From RBG-16-57-9 sp964529745 (GTDB taxonomy: Archaea; Thermoproteota; Bathyarchaeia; TCS64), in contig CAZGZR010000002.1 in the NCBI GenBank assembly GCA_964529745.1, forward strand, positions 1-64,000: 64,000 bases of DNA, given 5' to 3'. Shown here in pieces: positions 26,123 through 33,742 of the stretch. Numbering within the stretch: the first letter of the stretch is position 1; every line of letters begins with the position of its first letter. Position numbers and translations under genes: made by a program. The notes under the pieces are model-generated. The model worked only from the letters and a program-made list of their open reading frames with translations, was not told the origin of the DNA and searched no databases.

Positions 26123-27025
26123 TCAGCTGGGGTCGTCTATCCTCCAGTGTATCTCTGACCTGAGGAGATGATATTCGTCGGTTCGACGCCTGAGCGCTCC
26201 GAGGGTTTTTCCCTCGCCTCTGATGCCCTCCCACTTACCGGTGCCTCCGATGAACTTGTACAACCCATGGCCCCTCGCGTACCACCATACGTGGACGAGC
26301 CAAGCCATGTCGCCGTCCGGGTCCACGTCTTCGAGGAGCATCACATCGGAGAGCCTCTTGTCACCGCTCCACACCGTTACCCCCTTGTCGTAGCTTGCCG
26401 CGTAGCCGCGTGGATTTTGGAGGTTTACCTCTGTGGTGCTTTCCCCTATTAACACACCCAGTTGCGTGTTGATGATGAGCCTCAAGCCGCTGGCTAGTTC
26501 CTTGATGTTCTCGGTGACGTGGGCGCCGTGGAAGCTGAGGCTTGTCGCGTGGTTGGTGTATGGGCCCTTCGGTGGGAACGCTGGGACGGTTAAATCGTTC
26601 TTCTCATCGAGTTCCCACTTCATCTGGTAGCTTGGCATCGTGTGGTCATCGGCGCGATCCGTCACTCCTGTGATGGTGGCCTCGCCGGCGATTCCCTTCC
26701 ACTTCCCTGTGCCGACTATGAAGTGATAGCTGGTTTTTCCCGGGCTTGGCTCCCATAGTATGCTCCAGGTCACGTCGCCGTCTGGGTCTATCGTTTCGCA
26801 GAAAGCCACCTGTCGAATGAACTTGCCCTCGTCATCAGCGAGTATGCTTCCATGCGCGTAGTACGTTGCCTTGTTCCAAGGGCTGTCCGCATTGTCGCTT
26901 ATGATGACTCCATTTCTATGGTTGTCGATGAGTACTACGCCAGGCTTCACAACCTTCCTATTCCTCTCCACGGTAGGACCTAAGAATATGTATCCAGAGT
27001 CTTCTCCCCCTCTTTTTTCACCCAT
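26123..27025 (-). CDS. Two-repeat beta-barrel protein, unknown
   Basis: About 300 residues with two homologous halves. Each half has a GTGKWxGIxGE motif (GTGKWKGIAGEA and GTGKWEGIRGEG), preceded by DPDGDVTW or DPDGDMAW. These motifs resemble the allene-oxide-cyclase/dirigent-like barrel seen in small binding proteins. I chose ATG 27025 because a start at 27172 would overlap the divergent amidohydrolase. No signal peptide. Function unknown. Confidence 0.6.
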   Translation of the reverse strand: MGEKRGGEDSGYIFLGPTVERNRKVVKPGVVLIDNHRNGVIISDNADSPWNKATYYAHGSILADDEGKFIRQVAFCETIDPDGDVTWSILWEPSPGKTSYHFIVGTGKWKGIAGEATITGVTDRADDHTMPSYQMKWELDEKNDLTVPAFPPKGPYTNHATSLSFHGAHVTENIKELASGLRLIINTQLGVLIGESTTEVNLQNPRGYAASYDKGVTVWSGDKRLSDVMLLEDVDPDGDMAWLVHVWWYARGHGLYKFIGGTGKWEGIRGEGKTLGALRRRTDEYHLLRSEIHWRIDDPS

Positions 27026-27145
27026 ATTGTGTCGTTGTCCAATTCTGCTGTTGACTAGAAAATGTTTTCGCCATAAAAGCGCGTTAATATTAAAATACAC
27101 AGGCTGCTCTGTGAATAGGAGCCAGAAAGGGCTCAGGATGATTGA

Positions 27146-28132
27146 ATGAAGGTCATCGATGTCCACAACCACGTGAACCCGCGTCCATTCCTACAGGCGA
27201 TACACGACAACAGAGACTGGCTTGAGTTCACATCCAGTAATGGGGAGCTTGAGAACCCCCGCAACAGCTGGACCCTCGAGGAGCGGATCGCGGACATGGA
27301 TCGCCTCGGTGTAGACATGCAGCTATTAACGATCTACGGTGACTTCAACCAATACGACCGGGACCTTGAACACTCAGAGAACGTCGCCAGGCAGTGCAAC
27401 GACGAGATAGCCTCCATGGTCGACGACTACCCTGACCGATTCATGGGCCTGGGGATCACCCCGATGCAGGACGCCGCGGCATCAGTGGAGGAGCTGGAGC
27501 GGGCGGTTAACGACTTGGGGCTGAGAGGAGTCACCATCAAGGACCATGTCAACGGCCATACACTGGATGAGCCCATGTTCTACCCCTTCTGGGAGGCGGC
27601 TGAGAGGCTTGGCGCCGTCGTCGAGATCCATCAGGGCGACACGGTCGTGGCTCATCGCATCACCCGCTACTTCCTGGAGAACACCGTAGGGAACCTCGTG
27701 GAGCGCACCCTCACATACGGTGCCTTGGTGCAGGGCGGAGTTCTGGATCGCTTCCCCAAGCTGAGGATCTGCCTGCTACACGGAGGCGGCTACGTGGCTT
27801 TCGGGATAGCCCGTATGGACAAGGGATGGGAGGCGGCGAGGCTGGATTACATGGCTGAGTACTCCGCCGGCGAGGACGCCGATCAGGGGATATCCAAGCC
27901 TCCCAGCAGCTACCTGGGCTCCTTCTACTATGACTGCGCCACCTTCAGCGAGCAGACCCTGCGTTTCCTGGTAGACACCGTCGGGTTAGACAGGGTCGTG
28001 TTCGGGACCGATTACCCTTGCCCGATGGAGATAGTTGATGCCGTGAACTGGGTGAACGGCTTGGAGAGCTTGACAGAGAACGAGAAAGAGGCCATCTTAT
28101 CAAGGAACCCAGCCCATATGCTGAGCCTGTGA
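27146..28132 (+). CDS. Amidohydrolase 2 (ACMSD-like) family protein
   Basis: 328 residues. The metal motif is IDVHNHVNPRP at the N-terminus; further ligands lie in VVEIHQGD (about 170), LLHGGGYV (about 211) and GTDYPCP (about 290). This matches the aminocarboxymuconate-semialdehyde-decarboxylase/gamma-resorcylate-decarboxylase group: non-oxidative decarboxylases or hydrolases of small acids. Substrate not predictable. Divergent from the two-repeat barrel gene. Confidence 0.85.
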   Translation: MKVIDVHNHVNPRPFLQAIHDNRDWLEFTSSNGELENPRNSWTLEERIADMDRLGVDMQLLTIYGDFNQYDRDLEHSENVARQCNDEIASMVDDYPDRFMGLGITPMQDAAASVEELERAVNDLGLRGVTIKDHVNGHTLDEPMFYPFWEAAERLGAVVEIHQGDTVVAHRITRYFLENTVGNLVERTLTYGALVQGGVLDRFPKLRICLLHGGGYVAFGIARMDKGWEAARLDYMAEYSAGEDADQGISKPPSSYLGSFYYDCATFSEQTLRFLVDTVGLDRVVFGTDYPCPMEIVDAVNWVNGLESLTENEKEAILSRNPAHMLSL

Positions 28133-28260
28133 TCAACGGTTCTCTGTCTGATCCTTGATATTGATTCTCTGGTTATCAAGAAATCGTAGATTATGAAAAG
28201 ATCAATGTATTGAAGGAATGATTCAAGACTTTGAGTTTAAATACAAATTATGAGTTCGGA

Positions 28261-28278
28261 GTGGGGTTCGAACCCCAC
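28261..28278. repeat. T-arm-like palindrome, possible tRNA-derived scar
   Basis: GTGGGGTTCGAACCCCAC is a perfect palindrome identical in form to a tRNA T-arm with extra pairing. It is preceded by GAGTTCGGA and resembles the 3' end of the tRNA-Leu at 33613 read in the same orientation. No complete tRNA can be built around it. Confidence 0.4.
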
Positions 28279-28287
28279 CCTCATTGG

Positions 28288-29610
28288 TTATCTTTTCCGC
28301 TGTGCGATAAAGATGACGGTGCATATCAACCCAAGAACCAGTGCCACAGATGGGAACCCTGGGATCCCACCATCGTCCTCTGATTCAGGCTCTTCCTCGA
28401 CAACCGGACTCGTCTCCTCCACAGGTTCCTGAGCCTCAATGGGGGGCCCAAGACGATAAACTTGGACCCTACCCGTCTGATCAACCTCGTCGATGTCCGC
28501 CCAAGGCTCACCCACCACAATATTATCGCCGTCGATGGCAACATCAAACCCAAACGCGGCCCGCGGGCAAGGCTCAGGCGCCGTAAGGTTCTGTAGAAGG
28601 CTCCCGTCAACGTCGAACACATACGCCTTTCCCTCGTACATAAACGGATTGACGTCGGCATCCCACTCCCCCACCACCACCCTGTCCCCGTCGATGGCCA
28701 CGCTGTCACCGAATACCCCACTTAACTTTGGTTTCGGCGACTGCAGAGTATGTAGATGCTCCCCATCGGTGTTAAAAATATACGCTCTTCCTGCCCTAGA
28801 GACGCCGTCCACAGTTGCATAGCTCTCACCTATGACGATAAGGTCTCCTGAGGTGTCTATCGATGTACCGAACATTGCTTGGTCCTCTGGCTCAGGGGCC
28901 TGCAGGGTCATTAGGTGGTCGCCACTTTGATTGTACGCGTATACGCTGCCTGGGCTTAGGGGATTAGTTTCCTTGCCGCATTCGCCGAGAAGTATTAGGG
29001 TTTCAGTGACCTCTATTATTCGCCCGAATCTTGCCCCCACCTTTGGTGTGGGCGCGTGTAGCGTCGTCATGTATTCTCCTTCGTTGTCGAACATGTGGGC
29101 TATGCCTTCACTCGTGTCCTCATAGATCACAGTTATGTCCTCATTGATGCCTGCGGTGCCAAAGTTTCCTCCTTGCCGTGGCTCTGGTGATTGTAGGGTC
29201 ATCCGGTATGTCCCATCTGTGGTAAACACGTGCGCCTTACCCGCATCCCGTAAACCATCAACATCAGCTAACTTTTCTTTTATGATGATGATGTCGCCGA
29301 ATAGATCGAGTCTCCAACCAAAGTTGTAGACGTTTCCCGGGTCGGGTGACTGCAGTGCTGAGATCAGGGTCCCGTCAACATCGTATATGTATACTTTCCC
29401 TGCGTCTAGAAAGTCGTCAACGTCGGCGTAAGGTTCGCTGACTAATATTATGTTACCACTTATTTTCACCTGGTAGCCATACCATGCACCCTTCTCGGGG
29501 TTCGGCGACTCTAGAGTCAAGACATGGGTGTATTCTTCGTCTGCTGCATATATACCAAGTATCTGTGCTAGGATGACTGTTAAAACCAATAGAATTTTTA
29601 TTTTCACCAT
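28288..29610 (-). CDS. Secreted FG-GAP-like propeller protein with PGF-CTERM-type anchor
   Basis: 440 residues. N-terminal signal peptide (about 1-22, KIKILLVLTVILAQILGIYA). About seven repeats of ~50 residues follow, each with FG..V.IDGD.IVVGE.-ADVD and a GKAYVFDVDG-type strand, the pattern of FG-GAP/integrin-like propellers. An acidic, proline-rich spacer leads to GIPGFPSVALVLGLICTVIF and a basic RKR end, which is the PGF-CTERM layout recognised by archaeosortase A. It is therefore a cell-surface protein, probably lipid-anchored after processing. Confidence 0.8.
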   Translation of the reverse strand: MVKIKILLVLTVILAQILGIYAADEEYTHVLTLESPNPEKGAWYGYQVKISGNIILVSEPYADVDDFLDAGKVYIYDVDGTLISALQSPDPGNVYNFGWRLDLFGDIIIIKEKLADVDGLRDAGKAHVFTTDGTYRMTLQSPEPRQGGNFGTAGINEDITVIYEDTSEGIAHMFDNEGEYMTTLHAPTPKVGARFGRIIEVTETLILLGECGKETNPLSPGSVYAYNQSGDHLMTLQAPEPEDQAMFGTSIDTSGDLIVIGESYATVDGVSRAGRAYIFNTDGEHLHTLQSPKPKLSGVFGDSVAIDGDRVVVGEWDADVNPFMYEGKAYVFDVDGSLLQNLTAPEPCPRAAFGFDVAIDGDNIVVGEPWADIDEVDQTGRVQVYRLGPPIEAQEPVEETSPVVEEEPESEDDGGIPGFPSVALVLGLICTVIFIAQRKR

Positions 29611-30094
29611 GTTTCTCTCCTCGTTTTCTCAATCGCCATTAATTGTAACTATGTTCATATGTTAACCATCGCTGACCGTTAGCAATAGAACTTGGTTCTA
29701 ATTAGCTGTATTAGATATTTAATGGTTTACAGTGAGTGAAAGAGGCCTAATCGATGATGTTATCCTCACACCGAATGGAGTATAGCCGCTAACAGGGGGG
29801 ACCAGTAACCCAGTCATTTCCATGCCTCTAAGAAGTAAACAAGCCCCAAAACAGACTGTTTTTCCATGAATCATATACCAAAGTGTAATCCACCGAATCA
29901 ATATGCGCTGTTTATCTGTCAATGATACAAGAATATTGGTGCGGGAGTGGGGTGCCCACACCGATTTACAGGTAAATTGTTGCATGCGCGTAGAAGTTAA
30001 ACCACGCGCGCCCAGCAAAGAGATCAATGTCGAATGCTCAAGGTTGATACATGTTTGACCATTAGATTCCGTCGAGCATATTTTGTATGTAGAT
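29611..30094. other. Non-coding region with a tRNA-like scar
   Basis: AT-rich stretch between two minus-strand genes. It holds the G-rich hairpin at 29939-29962 and little else. A 146-codon frame crosses it, but it resembles no family and overlaps the next gene, so I do not call it. Confidence 0.5.
29937..29980. repeat. G-rich hairpin/tRNA-3'-like sequence with ATTTACAGGTAAAT
   Basis: TTGGTGCGGGAGTGGGG resembles the reversed 3' end of tRNA-Leu (TGGTGCGGGGGGTGGGG at 33613). It then folds with GCCCACACC and is followed by the palindrome ATTTACAGGTAAAT. Related copies: 19961-19994 and 31027-31063. Confidence 0.4.
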
Positions 30095-30928
30095 TCAGAT
30101 TTGGGAGGGACCCTGCATGATGACGTCCTTAATTTTCTCATAGCCTCCAGTCCAGTCACTGACTAACTCCAACCACCAATTAACCCCCGCATCTTGAAAA
30201 TCCCGAATGGCCCCTTCTTTATCATCGCCTTTAGCAGCATCGAAACTTATCTTCACGATGTCATATGGATGACGTAAACCATGCTTTTCCATGTACTCAA
30301 CCATATTCCGATAATCATCAGGCGTTAACTGATTCCTATAGTCTTCACTTAGTGGAACCACTCCATCCAGATTGGCTGCCCTTCTAAAGGGTCCTTTCTT
30401 TGGCCAGGTACCGGCGCCCCATACCTTTATACTAGGTTTCTGGACGGGTCTCGGACGGAATCTTACTTTATCGATCGTGTAATATTTGCCTGCGTAGCTG
30501 AAGTCCTCTCCACTCCATAAGCCATATAGAATCTCAAGGTGTTCGTCAGCCATCTCCGCCATTACTCTAGGGCTTGTCTCTTCATTCATCAAGGATAATT
30601 CGCTGGGACCTCCTAGTCCTACTCCGAGTATTAAGCGTCCTTCTGAGAGTATGTCTAGGGTCGCTGTCTCTCTGGCCAGTTTCCACGGTCTTCTTCTCGT
30701 TAACGGGGTCACCGTGGTACCGATATGGATCTTTTCGGTGTTCTCGGCTACACTGGTTAAGGCGATGAAGGGATCAACGGTGTCTGGGAAACCTTCCGTG
30801 TTAACGATATGGTCCCATAGAAAGAACCCATCCCATCCGGATTTCTCGGCTTCTGATGCTAACTTAGTTACATGTTTGGGGCTTCCAAACGTGTTACCAA
30901 AATTTGGCGCATATAATCCAAACTTCAT
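30095..30928 (-). CDS. LLM-class flavin/F420-dependent oxidoreductase
   Basis: 277 residues of the luciferase-like monooxygenase barrel. Opening MKFGLYAPNFGNTFGSP, then GWDGFFLWDHI, IGTTVTPLTRRRPWKLARE and the LILGVGLGGP loop, as in F420-dependent dehydrogenases/reductases. Somewhat shorter than most members (about 300-340) but complete at both ends. Substrate unknown. Confidence 0.85.
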   Translation of the reverse strand: MKFGLYAPNFGNTFGSPKHVTKLASEAEKSGWDGFFLWDHIVNTEGFPDTVDPFIALTSVAENTEKIHIGTTVTPLTRRRPWKLARETATLDILSEGRLILGVGLGGPSELSLMNEETSPRVMAEMADEHLEILYGLWSGEDFSYAGKYYTIDKVRFRPRPVQKPSIKVWGAGTWPKKGPFRRAANLDGVVPLSEDYRNQLTPDDYRNMVEYMEKHGLRHPYDIVKISFDAAKGDDKEGAIRDFQDAGVNWWLELVSDWTGGYEKIKDVIMQGPSQI

Positions 30929-31026
30929 TGTTCGATTCCATAGGACTATTAGAATTGATGCGTTTAGATTTTATCAAGTCATTAATTACTGTCATCGAGC
31001 CTTTTTTCTTATGACAACCTCTGATA

Positions 31027-31063
31027 ATTTACAGGTAAAACGGTGCGGGGGTGGGGTCTAATC
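31027..31063. repeat. tRNA-3'-like scar with TTTACAGGTAAA
   Basis: ATTTACAGGTAAAA precedes CGGTGCGGGGGTGGGG, which matches the reversed tRNA-Leu 3' end (CCA, acceptor strand, T-arm) over about 17 bases before diverging at CTAATCC. It lies about 80 bases before an integrase relic. Confidence 0.45.
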
Positions 31064-31140
31064 CAAATAAAAAATCGTTATCCCCCGAATCTTTCTTTCT
31101 TTTTTTCATTTCATGCATCTAGGGCGGACTTCTTGCCTGC

Positions 31141-31296
31141 GATATGTCTCAAAGAAATGTTGAGTGGACTAATGGGTTACTGAGGTACACGTTAAAAGTC
31201 TTTCAGGTTAAAGAGTTCAAGGCTCGTCCTAAGACGATACTCCAGCATTCGCTGGGTAATAAACGGATAATTAATTTTATAGATAGTTCATTTTAA
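31141..31296 (+). pseudogene. Decayed C-terminal fragment of an archaeal tyrosine integrase
   Basis: The frame ending at TAA 31294-31296 reads LKVFQVKEFKA then KTILQHSLGNKRIIN. This aligns with the integrase pattern 'F-x-x-FRHWKAT ... KDILxVQxxLGHKxI'. The catalytic R, H and Y positions are lost (FQ for FR, GN for GH). The N-terminal part is missing. Too short and degenerate to function. Confidence 0.5.
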
Positions 31297-31332
31297 AGGA
31301 AAGAGTTATAATAAATAATTGATTTTTATAAA

Positions 31333-31677
31333 TTAAATTATGTTTAATAAATCTTGGTAAGCATTATGACAGGTATCTCTCATTGTAGAGTTTATCTGAA
31401 AATCTCCATATCTTGCCCAACGACTGATGTAAAAAGAGCATAAATAATCTTGAGCATAATTTTTCAAATGTCTTGAAACAAGTTTATTACGAATTTCATG
31501 ATTTTTTGGGTGAATTGGTGTAGGAAGCCCCGCAAAAAATTTATCGACACAGTGTAAGGCGCCATAAAATAAAATTGTAGATTCCCAATCAAGAAATTTA
31601 CGAGAATTCATATCTAATACATTATAAGCATCATAATTTGATTTTAGAAGAGAGTCATGTTCCTGTTGAGTTGGTAT
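31333..31677 (-). CDS. HEPN-domain protein (probable RNase-type), third gene of operon
   Basis: At least 92 residues from ATG 31611. The frame remains open and protein-like for 22 more codons up to an ATA at 31677, seven bases after a perfect AGGAGG (31685-31690) and one base after the preceding stop. That spacing equals the other junction in the operon, so an AUA start is plausible. The extended start (PTQQEH ... DWESTILFYGALHCVDKFF) fits a common HEPN family. The motif R-x6-H (RNKLVSRH) and the later SRWARYGDF match HEPN ribonucleases of toxin-antitoxin and abortive-infection systems. RNase activity is inferred. Confidence 0.6.
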   Translation of the reverse strand: MPTQQEHDSLLKSNYDAYNVLDMNSRKFLDWESTILFYGALHCVDKFFAGLPTPIHPKNHEIRNKLVSRHLKNYAQDYLCSFYISRWARYGDFQINSTMRDTCHNAYQDLLNII

Positions 31678-31678
31678 A

Positions 31679-32242
31679 TTATTTCCTCCTTAAAAATAAA
31701 GGACTCCACTCCGATGATATTGAAAATGTTGAATTAGTTGGTTTAAGTGAAAAATCAAATAAAATATCTTCATATCTATTTTCTAATTCAATTTGAATAT
31801 TTACAATTTCTTTTAAAGTATTTGATATGTTTTCAGGGTTAAATATGGTTAAAAAAGATACACCATCAGCATTTAATTTACAATAAATTATTTGAACTGC
31901 TTCTATTCTTGAGGCTTTTTCTTTGTAATATATAATTGATTCATCTTTTTTTGATTCTTTTTTCCATAATAATCCCTTAATTTCTTTTAATTCAATTAAC
32001 ATTGTATCGTATTTTGATTCCAATTCATTTATCTTTTTATCATATTGTGTTAATTTTTCTCCATTTGATATTTGAGGAACTTTTTTTGAAGTTGACAATA
32101 ATTGAACTATTTGGTCAATAAAAAACAAAGTACGAGGTTCAGGTTCTTGGATTAAAAAATCAAGTATATCACTTTGAGATAATCGTCTTTCAGAACGAAA
32201 ATATTTTAAAACATCTTCAAGGTTCTCTTCACGTGAACTCAT
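31679..32242 (-). CDS. Unknown AT-rich operon protein, second gene
   Basis: 187 residues, no recognised family. A coiled-coil is likely in the centre (about residues 62-92, YDKKINELESKYDTMLIELKEIKGL). The C-terminal half has a mixed alpha/beta look (VQIIYCKLNADGVSFLTIF). Tight spacing to both neighbours, one base each side, says it works with them. Base composition is far more AT-rich than the flanking chromosome. Confidence 0.65.
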   Translation of the reverse strand: MSSREENLEDVLKYFRSERRLSQSDILDFLIQEPEPRTLFFIDQIVQLLSTSKKVPQISNGEKLTQYDKKINELESKYDTMLIELKEIKGLLWKKESKKDESIIYYKEKASRIEAVQIIYCKLNADGVSFLTIFNPENISNTLKEIVNIQIELENRYEDILFDFSLKPTNSTFSISSEWSPLFLRRK

Positions 32243-32243
32243 A

Positions 32244-32906
32244 TTATCCCCTTACTTTTAATGAGATATCATTTACTTCAGACAAAGTTTGTTCTAATAA
32301 TTGATCAATATCTATTGGCCCATCTAAGGAAAAATCTGTTTCATAATTAATCCTAAGTTCACCATCTTTTTCATTTGAATTATATCTAGTAATTAATGAA
32401 TCTTCATTTTTTTCAAGAGAAATACCTGAAAGATTATAACCCATATCAAATATACCAGGGCATTTATCTTTAGCAATATTAGTATATCTCAACTTAGAAT
32501 TCGTGGATATTCGTAAAGTAAGTGATAAAATAATTTTATTATATGGAGTATTTGTTAACTCACTACCTAAACCCATAAGATAGTTTGCATCAATACTAAT
32601 AGAATTGTAATCGATTTTAGTAAAATCAGTTTTTTCAGTTTTTATAAATGGCGGTACATATGTACCAATGCGAATTGCTATTGAATTGACATTAAAGTCG
32701 TATGAAACATTATTTCCTGAAATGGAATATCTTGGAACAATATCAAAAATTTCCATTATAGAATCACGCCTTTGATCAGGCGCTTTAATTTGAATTTTGG
32801 ATATTGGCATTTCATCAATAATTCTTTTTACATAATTAGGTTCATGTTCTCTGAATTTTATTTTGATTTCAAAAATCTCAACGTCGTTCTTTGAAAAGAG
32901 TGACAT
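32244..32906 (-). CDS. Unknown AT-rich operon protein, first gene
   Basis: 220 residues, mainly beta-strand in appearance, no recognised family, no signal peptide. First gene of the three-gene HEPN operon. The segment ILSLTLRISTNSKLRYTNIAK and the N-terminal DVEIFEIKIKFRE suggest a small beta-barrel or sandwich sensor-like domain, but that is a guess. Confidence 0.65.
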   Translation of the reverse strand: MSLFSKNDVEIFEIKIKFREHEPNYVKRIIDEMPISKIQIKAPDQRRDSIMEIFDIVPRYSISGNNVSYDFNVNSIAIRIGTYVPPFIKTEKTDFTKIDYNSISIDANYLMGLGSELTNTPYNKIILSLTLRISTNSKLRYTNIAKDKCPGIFDMGYNLSGISLEKNEDSLITRYNSNEKDGELRINYETDFSLDGPIDIDQLLEQTLSEVNDISLKVRG

Positions 32907-33023
32907 TTTCGAAATATTTAGTAAGTTAATGAAAATATAAGTTTGATGGATACCATTTATTTATAACGACAACAAGGAGAAGATAAATAGTTAAAGGATT
33001 CAAGATATCCATTTTCAAGCAAA

Positions 33024-33427
33024 ATGAAATTTCTACCTAAAGAAGGAACCCTTCAACTGGTAATCGCGGGAATACCAAATAAATACAAGCCATTCTGTAA
33101 ACTACTGCTTGAAGCTGGCCTGACCTCTCTTGAGGCTTGGCAACTGAAATGGAGCAGCATCAACTTCAAGACAGGACACTTCAACGTGACACCGACAAAA
33201 AAACCGTAATCCTCGGACACTACAGCTATCACAGAGCCTTTTCACATGATACAGCTTCAGAGAAGGCTTCAGAAAACACAGGATAAAGCTAGCAGAGGAG
33301 CTAGGCAAACCGGTGATACTGAAATACAGTCTCAAGACTTTCAGGACATTCTGTGTCACAAGCTGCATCTACAAGTTCAACGACCCGTTCGATAAAGCTA
33401 TGGCAGAAACCGAAATAACGGTGGGTG
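33024..33427 (+). pseudogene. Decayed tyrosine integrase
   Basis: First part (33024-33209) reads LLLEAGLTSLEAWQLKWSSI, matching the catalytic-arginine region of SSV/pNOB8-type integrases, but the arginine is missing (GLTSLEAW for GxRxGEAW). A stop follows. From about 33261 another frame continues GFRKHRIKLAEELGKPVILK and SLKTFRTF, the HxxR region without the histidine. Frameshifted and stop-interrupted, so dead. It sits between the HEPN operon and tRNA-Leu, where an element's integrase is expected. Confidence 0.7.
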
Positions 33428-33434
33428 GTGCCTG

Positions 33435-33456
33435 TGATGCGGGGGTGGGGTTCGAA
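33435..33456. repeat. tRNA-Leu 3'-end-like scar (putative old att site)
   Basis: TGATGCGGGGGTGGGGTTCGAAC matches the reversed tRNA-Leu 3' end (TGGTGCGGGGGGTGGGGTTCGAAC) with one substitution and one base missing. It lies directly after the integrase pseudogene, 180 bases from the intact tRNA. Confidence 0.6.
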
Positions 33457-33612
33457 CTCTCCTACTTGAAGTGATACCACCACACTCTCTTTTTATCAAT
33501 GTTTTTTCTCTCCATCCATGGTTGGGTAACCACTTCACCTGCCTAAAGTAACAAATCATTTATACGATACTCCATAAAAAAAACGAAAAGTTACCGCCCA
33601 CCGTTACCAGCA

Positions 33613-33698
33613 TGGTGCGGGGGGTGGGGTTCGAACCCACGGAGGACTAGTCCATCAGGTCCTAAGCCTGACCCCTTTGGCCACTCGGGAACCCCCGC
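33613..33698 (-). tRNA. trnL: tRNA-Leu (anticodon TAG), CCA encoded
   Basis: Reading on the minus strand: 5' acceptor GCGGGGG (33698-33692) pairs with CCCCCGC (33623-33617), discriminator A, encoded CCA (33615-33613). D-arm CCCGAGTGGCC; anticodon loop CTTAGGA closed by TCAGG/CCTGA gives TAG. A long variable arm and the T-arm GTGGG-TTCGAAC-CCCAC confirm the leucine type. No intron. Its 3' end faces the AT-rich region of integrase relics. Confidence 0.95.
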
Positions 33699-33742
33699 AC
33701 ACGCCAATACATCCACGGCAACCAGATTAAAACATTACCCGG

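Noticed and set aside
29719..30159. 146-codon minus-strand frame between two genes
   Set aside because: No family-like sequence, overlaps the flavin oxidoreductase gene and crosses a tRNA-like scar.
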